Source: Opitutales bacterium (GTDB taxonomy: Bacteria; Verrucomicrobiota; Verrucomicrobiia; Opitutales; Oceanipulchritudinaceae). From it: DNA of 5,023 nucleotides. Where the stretch lies: NCBI GenBank assembly GCA_007123395.1, contig SKLD01000047.1, positions 1-5,023 on the forward strand, written 5' to 3'. The notes beneath the pieces were generated by a model that saw only the letters and a list, made by a program, of their open reading frames with translations, had not been told where the DNA came from and made no database searches. Made by a program: the position numbers and the translations under genes. This document shows positions 1-5,023 of the stretch, one piece after another (the stretch's first letter is position 1; each line of letters starts with the position of its first letter).

Positions 1-500
1 GGCGTGTCCTGCACAAGCACGCTGCCGAAGCGCTCCGCCCACAGCGTCCCCGCCTTCCCGTGCGCGAGATTGAACCAGCGCGTGTAGCGCTGCCGCAAGG
101 TGCGCATGAACTCCGAAATGTCGCCCATGCGACGGCGCAGCCGCTCACGCAGTGCCTCCGCCACTTCCGGCGGATCGTTGGCGAGCGCGTGCTTCAACTC
201 ATCCGCGTTGAGCCCGCTCCACTGCGCACGCGACGCTCCGTAAAGCGCGCGGTAGCGCCGCACCAAGGTGGCGTCGTCGCACTGCCGCGCCGCCGGATCG
301 ATGCGCACGAGGATGTGAAAGTGCGTCTCCAGCACACAGTAGGTGATCACTTCCACCCCGCTGAACTCCGCCGCGCGGTGCAGCGCCGCCACCCACACCT
401 CCCGCTGTCCCTCCAACAGCAAGCGCCGCTTCTGGATCACCCGCGATGTCACATGATACACCGCCGGCCCATCTTCTCGTTTTATTCTGATTTCTCCCAT
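1..500 (-). CDS. HUH (Y1) transposase, REP-associated/IS200-like type, 3' end cut by the window edge
   Basis: The minus-strand reading frame from the ATG at 500-498 stays open to the window edge, giving 166 residues of an incomplete protein. It begins MGEIRIKREDGPAVYHVTSR, the usual opening of Y1 transposases. The HUH metal-binding motif is visible as HFH at residues 60-62, in the context YCVLETHFHILV. Near residues 128-155 is the helix GDISEFMRTLRQRYTRWFN followed by GTLWAERF, typical of the longer bacterial Y1 group that includes REP-associated tyrosine transposases. Such enzymes nick and rejoin single-stranded DNA at hairpins through one tyrosine. In this group that tyrosine lies in a later 'Y..NPVR'-like motif, which falls outside the window, so intactness cannot be judged. 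An alternative in-frame ATG lies seven codons upstream (521-519); 500 is preferred because homologues usually start close to the GEIRIKR stretch. Hairpins at 771-980 lie upstream of it and could be substrates. Family is confident; the subgroup is inferred. Confidence 0.88.
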   Translation of the reverse strand, partial: MGEIRIKREDGPAVYHVTSRVIQKRRLLLEGQREVWVAALHRAAEFSGVEVITYCVLETHFHILVRIDPAARQCDDATLVRRYRALYGASRAQWSGLNADELKHALANDPPEVAEALRERLRRRMGDISEFMRTLRQRYTRWFNLAHGKAGTLWAERFGSVLVQDT

Positions 501-542
501 CTTGGAAAAACCTTGGAGCATCCGGAACCCGAACACAAGACA

Positions 543-555
543 TTTCTTCAAGAAA
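543..555. promoter_or_regulatory. Short palindrome TTTCTTCAAGAAA upstream of the transposase gene
   Basis: TTTCTT and AAGAAA form perfect 6-bp inverted arms around a central C. The site is in a locally AT-rich patch (about 541-560) and ends 43 bases upstream of the preferred transposase start at 500, or 22 bases upstream of the alternative start at 521. Size and position suit an operator or promoter-proximal site, but I cannot place convincing -35 and -10 boxes around it. A chance palindrome in AT-rich DNA is a fair alternative. Confidence 0.2.
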
Positions 556-770
556 ATTTTGCCGCGAGATGGGAGCTAAGATAATGATTCATCGCATGCC
601 ACATTCCGGAGCCTCATGCAATATCAAATGTCTTTGAGAAAATGTACTCGGGCCGCCGGTGGCGCGGGGGTTGAGCGGGCTTTCCAGTGTCGTCCGCAAT
701 GGTCGGGGACGTTGGTCGGGGGCAGCGGGCCGGGTGTAGATTCGCGTCATCGAATCCTTTCCCGCATGGA

Positions 771-804
771 CGGGTTCTCGCTTTCCTGTAGCGCGGGGAA
801 CCCG
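771..804. repeat. Imperfect stem-loop
   Basis: CGGGTTC at 771-777 pairs perfectly with GAACCCG at 798-804. The stem can be extended inward (TCGC at 778-781 against GCG at 793-795 plus G796-G797) with a wobble pair and one bulge, leaving an 11-base loop at 782-792. There is no T-run on either side, so it does not look like an intrinsic terminator. It lies 33 bp from the left arm of the neighbouring MITE and may be part of the same hairpin-rich, REP-like DNA upstream of the transposase. Confidence 0.35.
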
Positions 805-825
805 TTGCGAAGTACAGAGAGTGCC

Positions 826-836
826 TCCCCTAACGC
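826..836. repeat. Left target-site duplication of the MITE
   Basis: TCCCCTAACGC here is repeated exactly, in the same orientation, at 940-950. The two 11-bp copies lie flush against the outer ends of the 18-bp inverted repeats, as expected for staggered-cut insertion and gap repair. An 11-bp duplication falls in the 10-13 bp range known for IS4-family transposases. Confidence 0.85.
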
Positions 837-939
837 CAATGGCGCTCGGATAAGGCCAATGTCGTTGAGGTTGTCCACGGCTTTACGCGGTCTGAAGACC
901 CGCGCTCCTGCGAGCCAGCCGCTTATCCGAGCGCCATTG
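837..939. mobile_element. 103-bp MITE, IS4-family-like, with perfect 18-bp terminal inverted repeats
   Basis: The left end CAATGGCGCTCGGATAAG (837-854) is the exact reverse complement of the right end at 922-939. Both ends are bounded by 11-bp direct repeats (826-836 and 940-950), which marks it as an inserted element. The 67-bp interior cannot encode a transposase, so it would depend on a relative elsewhere in the genome. The interior folds too: CGCGGTCT (886-893) pairs with AGACCCGCG (896-904) with one bulged C. The 11-bp duplication, and the terminal pattern AATGnCGnTCnGnTAAGG, which I recall from the ends of E. coli IS4, point to the IS4 family. The element structure is directly visible; the family assignment rests on duplication length and remembered end similarity. 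The exact, undecayed repeats suggest a recent insertion. Confidence 0.85.
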
Positions 940-950
940 TCCCCTAACGC
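940..950. repeat. Right target-site duplication of the MITE
   Basis: This is the second exact copy of TCCCCTAACGC (first copy at 826-836), flush with the right end of the inverted repeat. Its sequence runs on into the GC-rich hairpin at 948-963, so this side keeps the continuous original target sequence. Confidence 0.85.
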
Positions 951-963
951 CGCTTCGGCGGCG
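948..963. repeat. REP-like hairpin with a TTCG tetraloop
   Basis: CGCCGC (948-953) and GCGGCG (958-963) form a perfect 6-bp GC stem closed by TTCG, a very stable C(UUCG)G loop if transcribed. An outer pair, TGCCTCC (822-828) and GGAGGCA (974-980), would flank this hairpin if the MITE and one target copy were removed, giving a two-tier palindrome of about 45 bases. That size and shape fit a REP-type palindrome, and a REP-type transposase gene lies a few hundred bases away. No T-run follows, so it is a poor intrinsic terminator. A REP identity would need further copies in the genome. Confidence 0.45.
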
Positions 964-1112
964 ACCCAAACCCGGAGGCAGGTCCATTTGTACGAACAAT
1001 GTAGGGATTATGCGTGCTCAGCGCGCGCAAGGCCGGGTCCGGCGTGTAGCCCAACGCCTCCGCAGACGAGCGCGGTGCCGAGCGACGAAATTTGATTAGG
1101 CTCTCTCAGTAG

Positions 1113-1290
1113 AATCTGCCTGCTTCGACCCGCAGGTGGTTTTCTCAGGCCACCGCGTATCGCGCCGTCTACACGGATGGCGGCACGCTCGACATCCTCG
1201 GCGCGGAAGGGCGAACGCCGCGAAACTCCGGGGCCGCGCCGCCGCGCAACGGCAACCCGCTCACCGCAGTTGCCTTGCCTGCGTCAATCC
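1113..1290 (+). pseudogene. Possible decayed coding fragment, product unknown
   Basis: In the plus-strand frame that opens after a TAG at 1110-1112, codons from about 1152 to 1260 have almost uniformly G or C in third position and many G-starting codons, as real genes do in this GC-rich DNA. The peptide includes AYRAVYTDGGTLDILGAEG (from 1155). No start codon or preceding ribosome binding site is visible, and downstream the frame becomes antisense to a convincing minus-strand gene. I do not recognise the family; the 'YTDGGTLDILG' part faintly recalls beta-propeller-like extracellular repeats, which is not enough to name it. Chance bias in GC-rich DNA is the main alternative. Confidence 0.2.
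1246..1278 (-). terminator. Candidate stem-loop downstream of the polysaccharide-active gene
   Basis: GGCAAC (1251-1256) pairs with GTTGCC (1269-1274) around a 12-base loop. Four more pairs (GCAA at 1246-1249 with TTGC at 1275-1278) extend the stem if C1250 is bulged, for ten pairs in all. It begins 32 bases after the TGA stop at 1311-1313 on the minus strand, a reasonable place for a 3'-end structure. It lacks the T-run of a classic intrinsic terminator, so it may only protect the transcript end or be incidental. Confidence 0.3.
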
Positions 1291-1310
1291 GCGGCGTTCG
1301 GTATACCCCC

Positions 1311-2405
1311 TCAATCGCCGCCGGCCTGTTCCACGTAGAGGCGGAGGAAGGCGCGGGGGGTGTTGGCGGGATCGAGGGGGCTTTGCAGGCGAACGGTGAC
1401 GTGTTCGACGGCGGGATCCTCGGGGTCGGGCATGGGGTCGCCCACGCGTTCGACGAGGGCGGGTTCTTCGCCTTTCGGCAGGGACCACGCGGTGAGATCT
1501 TCGGAGACGCCGATGCGGTAGACGAGGTCGTTGATTTCGTAGTGATGTTCTCCGTGATCGGTGCCGCCGGCGAGGCGGGCGTAGCTCAGGTAAAGATCGA
1601 CACCGCCGTTGCCGTCGCTCTGCGTCCAGTGGGCGGGCAGGCGGTGGGCGGCGTCGTCGAGGGGTGCGAGACCGAGGGCGTATTTGAGGAGATTGGCGGT
1701 GCCGTCGCCCGCGGGGGTGGCGAGGCGGCCGCTTTGGTCGGCGGGGATGCCGCTGTATCGACTGATCCACTCTTCGAAGCTGGCGGGCGGCCCGTCCGGC
1801 GGGGCGGGCGCGGGGCTGTAGGTGACGTGCAGTGACGAGATGCCGAGGTTATTGGCTCCTGCTGTATTGACTGTTGGATTCTCCAGGTGGATGACGACCC
1901 AGTCGTTCGGTCCGGAGACGTTCACAACGGCGCGGAGCACATTCCATCCATCGCCTGCTCCGGGCGAAGGCACCCAGGTGGCGAGGCTTGCGTAATCGGC
2001 ATATTGGGCAGTCGTTGTCTGGTCGAGATCGGCGATCAGTGTCGAGTTTGGCATGGTGCCGGAAAACACCCCGATCCCGACGCTGCGGCTACCAAAATTG
2101 GGAATGGCATTAGGGTCATGAAGATCCACGATAATGGTGGTGAAAATCTCGTAGGTGCCAGCATCGAGACCATTGAGCCGCAGGCCCACTGACCGCCCGC
2201 CATCGCCATTACGGAAGTAGTCTTGGTAGACCCCGCGAGAATCACTCAATACGCCCCAATCCGACCTGTCTCTTGTTCCGTTAGCATCGATTGCGGATCC
2301 CCAATCGATGCTCAGGTCATCAACATTATTTACGCCCCTGCGCATCTCGAGGTTCAGATTGCCGTAAGCGGTGCCATTGGCTGTGAACTGGGCAACGCCG
2401 TTCAC
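1311..2405 (-). CDS. Distal part of an amber-interrupted secreted protein: beta-sandwich plus C-terminal 'NLLKYALG' module
   Basis: This 364-residue frame can start at a GTG (2405-2403), but the same frame stays open eight codons further, up to the TAG at 2432-2430 that ends the upstream lyase-like gene. The peptide across the junction, NSPVG-stop-LAGSDFIKVNG, reads as continuous protein. Residues 1-195 form a beta-rich domain (GTYEIFTTIIVDLHD, VVIHLENP, LGISSLHVTY) whose first strand, VSFDFGANDP, lies before the stop. After a proline-rich linker (APAPPDGPP, about 199-207) comes FEEWISRYSGIP, then DGTANLLKYALGLAPLD (about 234-250), then YRIGVSEDLTAWS and a PRAFLRLYVE ending. That order is a familiar C-terminal module of secreted Verrucomicrobiota proteins. 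It has no signal peptide and no good Shine-Dalgarno sequence before the GTG, so independent translation is doubtful. The 3' half is markedly GC-richer than the 5' half. No catalytic motif is recognised. Confidence 0.7.
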   Translation of the reverse strand: MNGVAQFTANGTAYGNLNLEMRRGVNNVDDLSIDWGSAIDANGTRDRSDWGVLSDSRGVYQDYFRNGDGGRSVGLRLNGLDAGTYEIFTTIIVDLHDPNAIPNFGSRSVGIGVFSGTMPNSTLIADLDQTTTAQYADYASLATWVPSPGAGDGWNVLRAVVNVSGPNDWVVIHLENPTVNTAGANNLGISSLHVTYSPAPAPPDGPPASFEEWISRYSGIPADQSGRLATPAGDGTANLLKYALGLAPLDDAAHRLPAHWTQSDGNGGVDLYLSYARLAGGTDHGEHHYEINDLVYRIGVSEDLTAWSLPKGEEPALVERVGDPMPDPEDPAVEHVTVRLQSPLDPANTPRAFLRLYVEQAGGD

Positions 2406-2429
2406 CTTGATGAAGTCGCTTCCGGCGAG

Positions 2430-2432
2430 CTA
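2430..2432 (-). other. In-frame amber (TAG) interrupting one long reading frame
   Basis: The codon at 2432-2430 reads GTC GGG TAG CTC GCC on the minus strand. Both sides are in one frame that runs from 4727 to the TGA at 1311-1313, 1,138 codons plus the stop, with this as the only internal stop. A single base change from CAG, GAG, AAG, TGG, TTG, TCG, TAT or TAC would create it. Options are a recent nonsense mutation, a sequencing or assembly error, readthrough, or amber reassignment. The other two stops seen in the window are TAA and TGA, so the window does not itself show TAG used as an ordinary terminator. Confidence 0.85.
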
Positions 2433-4727
2433 CCCGACGGGGCTGTTGACCGTTACGTCGGGGTCATTTGCTCCGAAGTCGAACGATACGAAGAGCGGTC
2501 CGGCGCCGGCTTGGAGGGTGGTGGCGGAGGCGGGCGCGCTGTAGTCGGAGTCACCGGCCTCGTTGAAAGCAAGAATGCGGTAGACGTAAGTCGTGGAGGG
2601 TTCGAGGCCGGTGTCGTCGTAGGCGGTGGTGTCGGCGGGAAGGAGGGCGATCTCTGCCCATGGACCGCTTTCATGGAAGGCGCGCTCGAGGGCGAAGCCG
2701 GCTTCGTTGGTGGAGTTGTCGGACCAGGAAAGAGTCACCTTGGTGTCCGTCGTTGCCGTGACCGTGAGGTTCGAAGGCGCGAAAGGAATGTTCGGCAGGG
2801 TTCCCCCGCCAAACTCGCCGGTGTTTTCGATGACCACGTAGTCCAGCATCACTTGATGCGAGGGCGGCTTGATCATCACGGTATAGTCGCCTTCGGGCAG
2901 AGAACCCGAATCATAGACCATGTACCTGGGCTCGGTGAAGCGGCGCACGTCGACGAACTGCGCCGGATTGCTCAGGTCGTTGATGAAGATATTCATGCGC
3001 TGCTGCGTCGGCTGCAGGTTGTGTACATAGACCATGAAGCGTGTGCCGCGGAAGTTGAAGGTGACGTGCGTGTTGTGATCGGCGCGGAAGGAGGTGTAGG
3101 TGCCGCCGAGGGCGTCGGGATCAGAAACCACACTGCGGTGTCCGGTGTAGACCATGCGGGTATCGTTGTCCTGGATGATCTCGCGTTGGCCGACCTGGAC
3201 CGTCCGGCGGGGCGAATGATAGGTTCCATCGGTGGTCTGCATGACCAGCTCGACTTCATAGGCGCCCGGCTGCGGATCCCACGCGGCGGAGTAGGGAGCG
3301 GCTGTTGCGGTGTGGATCACGTTTCCGTCCACTTTGAAGGCCACGCTCTGGATCGCGCCCGGCCCGCCGTTGGCGACGGCGGTCAAGGTTGTAGGGCCGG
3401 GCGGAATCAGATCGAGACGAGGCGTCTGGAACTCGACAAAGGGCTCCATCTGCATGCGCAGTTCCCTCTGCTTGAGGTGCAGGTCGGGATAAATAGGGAC
3501 AATGCCCTCGTCCGCGATGATATTGCCTTTATCGCCCGGAACCATTGCCCAGGCTGGAGCGTTGGAACGGATTCCCTGCACGCCGACCAACGCTCCGTGG
3601 CTGTGCGCATCGGGCATGTTCACATACTCGCCGTTGTTGCTGCCGGTGTTGCCCTTGATATTCCAATGCACCACCCGCCTGCCATTGAGGGGGCCTGTAT
3701 TGTTGTTGCCGCCAGGCCGGCCGATGCTGTTGAGCACGTCGATGCCGCTCTCAGTGATGATCTCGCCTATCGTCTCAAACCCGGCCTCAAACTTCGCCCG
3801 TGTCCGGACGCGCAGGGGCTGATCCAGGGTGATCTCGTTTCCATCGATCCGCGCAATCCGGACCGGCCATACCCATTGTGTGAAATTGTTGAGCGCCGTG
3901 GCGTTTGCCCAGGGAAAGTGGTCCTGCATCAATGGATGGCCCACCATTTCGCGGTACAGGTCGTAGTCGCCGGCATTGGCCTTGTTGCGGTAGACCATGC
4001 GGAAATACTCACCCTCCCGCAGTTCGGAAGCATCGTCTGCGGTGACCGTGAAGCTGCCTTCGGCATGCTCTCCGGTGACATTTGCAATCCGCTTGCCCAC
4101 CAATCCATGGTTGCTCGGCTCATCCGGCCACCAGGCGCCGGTGTCCACCCCCATGTTCACGCCTTGATGGATACTGTCATACACGAAATTCCTGCGCAGC
4201 TGAGCCGCGGGGCCCATCCAGATCATCCCGCCCTGCCAGAACCAGTGGGTGCCGCCGGTTCCCGTATGCATGGGACCGACAGCGGTATCCATATTGCCAG
4301 TCAACAGGATAGTCGTCTGGTCACGTCCAGCCCCCCGCAGGACCACCCCGCTCTTGTTCAGGTGGATCATCTTGTCGACGACATACACGCCCGCCGGGAT
4401 ATAGACGGCGCCGCCTCCGGCAATCCACGCGGCCTCGATGGCCCTCTGAAAGGCTTCGGTATTGTCCGTCAGGCCGTCTCCATTGCCACCGTGGTCGAGC
4501 AGGTTGACGACCACCGGAACATCCGGAATCGGCATCTTGCCGCCCCGGTATCCGGCATAAGCATTGTTGGGGATGTTCAAGTGGTTGTACGGATTAGCGG
4601 CGAAGTCCTGCCAGACCGTGGAGGCTGTCGGATTGCCGCTGGCGGCGGTCGTAAGAACCGAAAAGGCCATGCAGGCGCTCGCAAAGCCGGCGAGCAGGCG
4701 GAAGAAAGGGCGGGGGCAATATTTCAT
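2430..4727 (-). CDS. Secreted pectate-lyase-fold protein with Ig-like, carbohydrate-binding-like and FN3 domains
   Basis: 765 residues from the ATG at 4727. Residues 1-31 look like a signal peptide (MKYCPRPFFR, then a hydrophobic stretch ending TTAASG). Residues 70-145 match the start of the pectate lyase superfamily beta-helix: VNLLDHGGNGDGLTDNTEAF, then GGGAVYIPAGVYVV and VVLRGAGRDQTTI. A loop insertion at about 225-308 (FTVTADDASELREGEYF to ITLDQPLRVR) is common in such proteins; the helix seems to resume to about 410. Then come a bacterial Ig-like domain (about 440-512, VAFKVDGNVIHTATAAPYS), a CBM-like beta-sandwich (about 515-635, YDSGSLPEGDYTVMI, LDYVVIEN), an FN3 domain (about 650-737, VTLSWSDNSTNEAGFALER) and the first strand of a further domain (VSFDFGANDP). 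It probably binds or cleaves an acidic polysaccharide outside the cell; catalytic residues and substrate cannot be assigned. It ends at a TAG, after which the frame continues, so the product is probably truncated. The start lacks a Shine-Dalgarno sequence but is supported by the signal peptide. It may share a transcript with the PEP-CTERM gene upstream. Confidence 0.88.
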   Translation of the reverse strand: MKYCPRPFFRLLAGFASACMAFSVLTTAASGNPTASTVWQDFAANPYNHLNIPNNAYAGYRGGKMPIPDVPVVVNLLDHGGNGDGLTDNTEAFQRAIEAAWIAGGGAVYIPAGVYVVDKMIHLNKSGVVLRGAGRDQTTILLTGNMDTAVGPMHTGTGGTHWFWQGGMIWMGPAAQLRRNFVYDSIHQGVNMGVDTGAWWPDEPSNHGLVGKRIANVTGEHAEGSFTVTADDASELREGEYFRMVYRNKANAGDYDLYREMVGHPLMQDHFPWANATALNNFTQWVWPVRIARIDGNEITLDQPLRVRTRAKFEAGFETIGEIITESGIDVLNSIGRPGGNNNTGPLNGRRVVHWNIKGNTGSNNGEYVNMPDAHSHGALVGVQGIRSNAPAWAMVPGDKGNIIADEGIVPIYPDLHLKQRELRMQMEPFVEFQTPRLDLIPPGPTTLTAVANGGPGAIQSVAFKVDGNVIHTATAAPYSAAWDPQPGAYEVELVMQTTDGTYHSPRRTVQVGQREIIQDNDTRMVYTGHRSVVSDPDALGGTYTSFRADHNTHVTFNFRGTRFMVYVHNLQPTQQRMNIFINDLSNPAQFVDVRRFTEPRYMVYDSGSLPEGDYTVMIKPPSHQVMLDYVVIENTGEFGGGTLPNIPFAPSNLTVTATTDTKVTLSWSDNSTNEAGFALERAFHESGPWAEIALLPADTTAYDDTGLEPSTTYVYRILAFNEAGDSDYSAPASATTLQAGAGPLFVSFDFGANDPDVTVNSPVG

Positions 4728-4743
4728 GGGATGGGGAGCAGAC

Positions 4744-4763
4744 GGGCACCGGTTGGGGTGCCC
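4744..4763 (-). promoter_or_regulatory. GC-rich hairpin between the PEP-CTERM gene and the lyase-like gene
   Basis: GGGCACC (4744-4750) and GGTGCCC (4757-4763) make a perfect 7-bp stem around a 6-base loop. On the minus strand it starts 43 bases after the PEP-CTERM stop codon and ends 16 bases before the lyase-like ATG. There is no T-run, so strong intrinsic termination is unlikely. It could be a weak attenuator, an mRNA-stabilising end or a structure near the start of a leader that lacks a Shine-Dalgarno sequence. Its function is inferred from position only. Confidence 0.35.
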
Positions 4764-4806
4764 TCGGACACGTCATCAAAGGAAACCAAGGTTTGGACGG
4801 GGTGGT

Positions 4807-5023
4807 TTACCGGCGGCGGCGACGGAGGACCACCCAAAGAACCGCACCGAGCCCAAACAGAATTGCATACGCGCGCGGCTCGGGAATCACATAGATCTGG
4901 TAGTTGTCGATGTTGAAGCCTGCGCTCAGGGTGTTTTCGAAGAGCAAGCCGAAGGCTTCGACGTTGCCGCTGAGTGAAGCGGTGGCGATGCCCTCAGCTA
5001 TGCTCGGAATAACGGCCGGGGAA
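4807..5023 (-). CDS. PEP-CTERM sorting-domain protein, C-terminal end only
   Basis: The minus-strand frame runs from the right window edge to a TAA at 4809-4807 and gives the last 72 codons including the stop. The C-terminus carries all three parts of a PEP-CTERM tail: the motif VIPEPRAYA, a hydrophobic helix (AYAILFGLGAVLWVV) and a five-arginine end. Such tails are recognised by an exosortase (EpsH/XrtA-type) in the inner membrane, which cleaves near the PEP motif so the protein reaches the cell surface or extracellular matrix. The visible upstream part, EAFGLLFENTLS then FNIDNYQIYVI, looks like the last strands of a beta-sandwich often found in such exported proteins, possibly lectin-like. 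The start and most of the protein lie outside the window, so the main function is unknown. The next gene starts 79 bases downstream on the same strand and may be co-transcribed. An exosortase must be encoded elsewhere. Confidence 0.9.
   Translation of the reverse strand, partial: SPAVIPSIAEGIATASLSGNVEAFGLLFENTLSAGFNIDNYQIYVIPEPRAYAILFGLGAVLWVVLRRRRR

Larger units (their letters stand above)
522..1310. other. Intergenic region rich in hairpins, with a MITE and possible gene remnants
   Basis: No frame in this stretch gives a protein with recognisable family features. The open frames seen, such as one at 616-1095 on the plus strand, have no consistent codon pattern and run straight through the MITE. 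What it does hold: a short palindrome at 543-555, G-rich sequence at 701-734, a stem-loop at 771-804, a 103-bp MITE at 837-939 with target duplications, a REP-like hairpin around it, a stretch at 1113-1290 with coding-like third-position G+C, and a stem-loop at 1246-1278 just downstream of the long minus-strand gene. The two flanking minus-strand genes lie in tandem, so the region is upstream of the transposase and downstream of the polysaccharide-active gene. Confidence 0.6.

Noticed and set aside
701..734. Possible G-quadruplex (G-runs at 705-708, 718-722, 727-729 and 732-734)
   Set aside because: The first loop is nine bases and the tracts are uneven. In DNA this GC-rich such clusters arise by chance, and nothing ties it to a promoter.
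826..963. Integron attC-like site, suggested by CCTAACGCC and a GC hairpin
   Set aside because: An attC site needs complementary end boxes (a GTTRRRY partner for RYYYAAC). Here the TAACGC boxes are direct repeats flush with inverted arms, which is explained by target duplication around a MITE.
616..1095. 159-codon open frame on the plus strand
   Set aside because: It passes straight through the MITE and both target duplications, has low-complexity arginine- and proline-rich content, and no recognisable motif.
1119..1136. CCTGC/GCAGG stem-loop followed by TGGTTTTC as a plus-strand terminator
   Set aside because: The stem is only five pairs, the T-run is short and offset, and no real plus-strand gene ends before it.
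1261..1770. 169-codon arginine/proline-rich frame on the minus strand, and overlapping plus-strand frames 1275-1835 and 1609-1821
   Set aside because: All overlap the convincing minus-strand gene at 1311-2405 in other frames and consist of repetitive Arg/Pro or Gly/Val/Ala runs typical of out-of-frame GC-rich DNA.
2405..2432. A programmed frameshift between the two halves of the long gene
   Set aside because: Both halves are in the same frame (2429 to 2405 is exactly eight codons plus the GTG position), so no shift is needed. No CARYYA-type readthrough context follows the TAG, which reads TAG CTC.
2223..4916. 897-codon open frame on the plus strand, opposite the lyase-like gene
   Set aside because: It is the mirror of a real gene in GC-rich DNA, where antisense stops are rare. 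Its translation shows no family features, while the minus strand has a signal peptide and recognisable domains in order.

Overview
The window looks like a piece of a Verrucomicrobiota chromosome, most probably of the Opitutae type. This rests on three protein traits: a C-terminal PEP-CTERM sorting tail, a large multidomain secreted protein whose C-terminus carries the 'DGxxNLLKYALG' module common in that phylum, and an HUH (Y1) REP-associated-type transposase. The taxonomy is an inference; there is no rRNA or marker gene here. All convincing genes are on the minus strand, so the window reads from right to left.

Right edge (4807-5023): the 3' end of a PEP-CTERM protein gene. After a 79-base gap with a GC-rich hairpin comes a secreted pectate-lyase-fold protein (4727 down to 2430). 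It has a signal peptide, a right-handed beta-helix, a bacterial Ig-like domain, a carbohydrate-binding-like beta-sandwich and an FN3 domain. The same reading frame continues, past a single in-frame TAG at 2430-2432, down to a TGA at 1311-1313. The continuation supplies the rest of a beta-sandwich that began before the TAG, plus the C-terminal 'NLLKYALG' module. The two pieces are best read as one gene of about 1,138 codons interrupted by an amber codon. The likely job is recognition or breakdown of an acidic or pectin-like polysaccharide outside the cell; the PEP-CTERM neighbour fits a cell-surface setting.

Middle-left (522-1310): about 790 bases without a convincing gene. It holds a clean 103-bp miniature transposable element (837-939) with 18-bp perfect terminal inverted repeats and flush 11-bp target duplications, which resembles the IS4 family. 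The element lies inside an older REP-like hairpin that can be reconstructed by removing it. There are a few other stem-loops and a possible coding remnant near 1113-1290.

Left edge (1-500): the N-terminal part of an HUH/Y1 transposase on the minus strand, cut by the window edge before its expected catalytic tyrosine motif.

The most notable observations are the amber-interrupted polysaccharide-active protein, the MITE nested in a REP-like hairpin next to a REP-type transposase, and the mosaic base composition of the long gene. I see no new defence system, CRISPR array, tRNA or rRNA.
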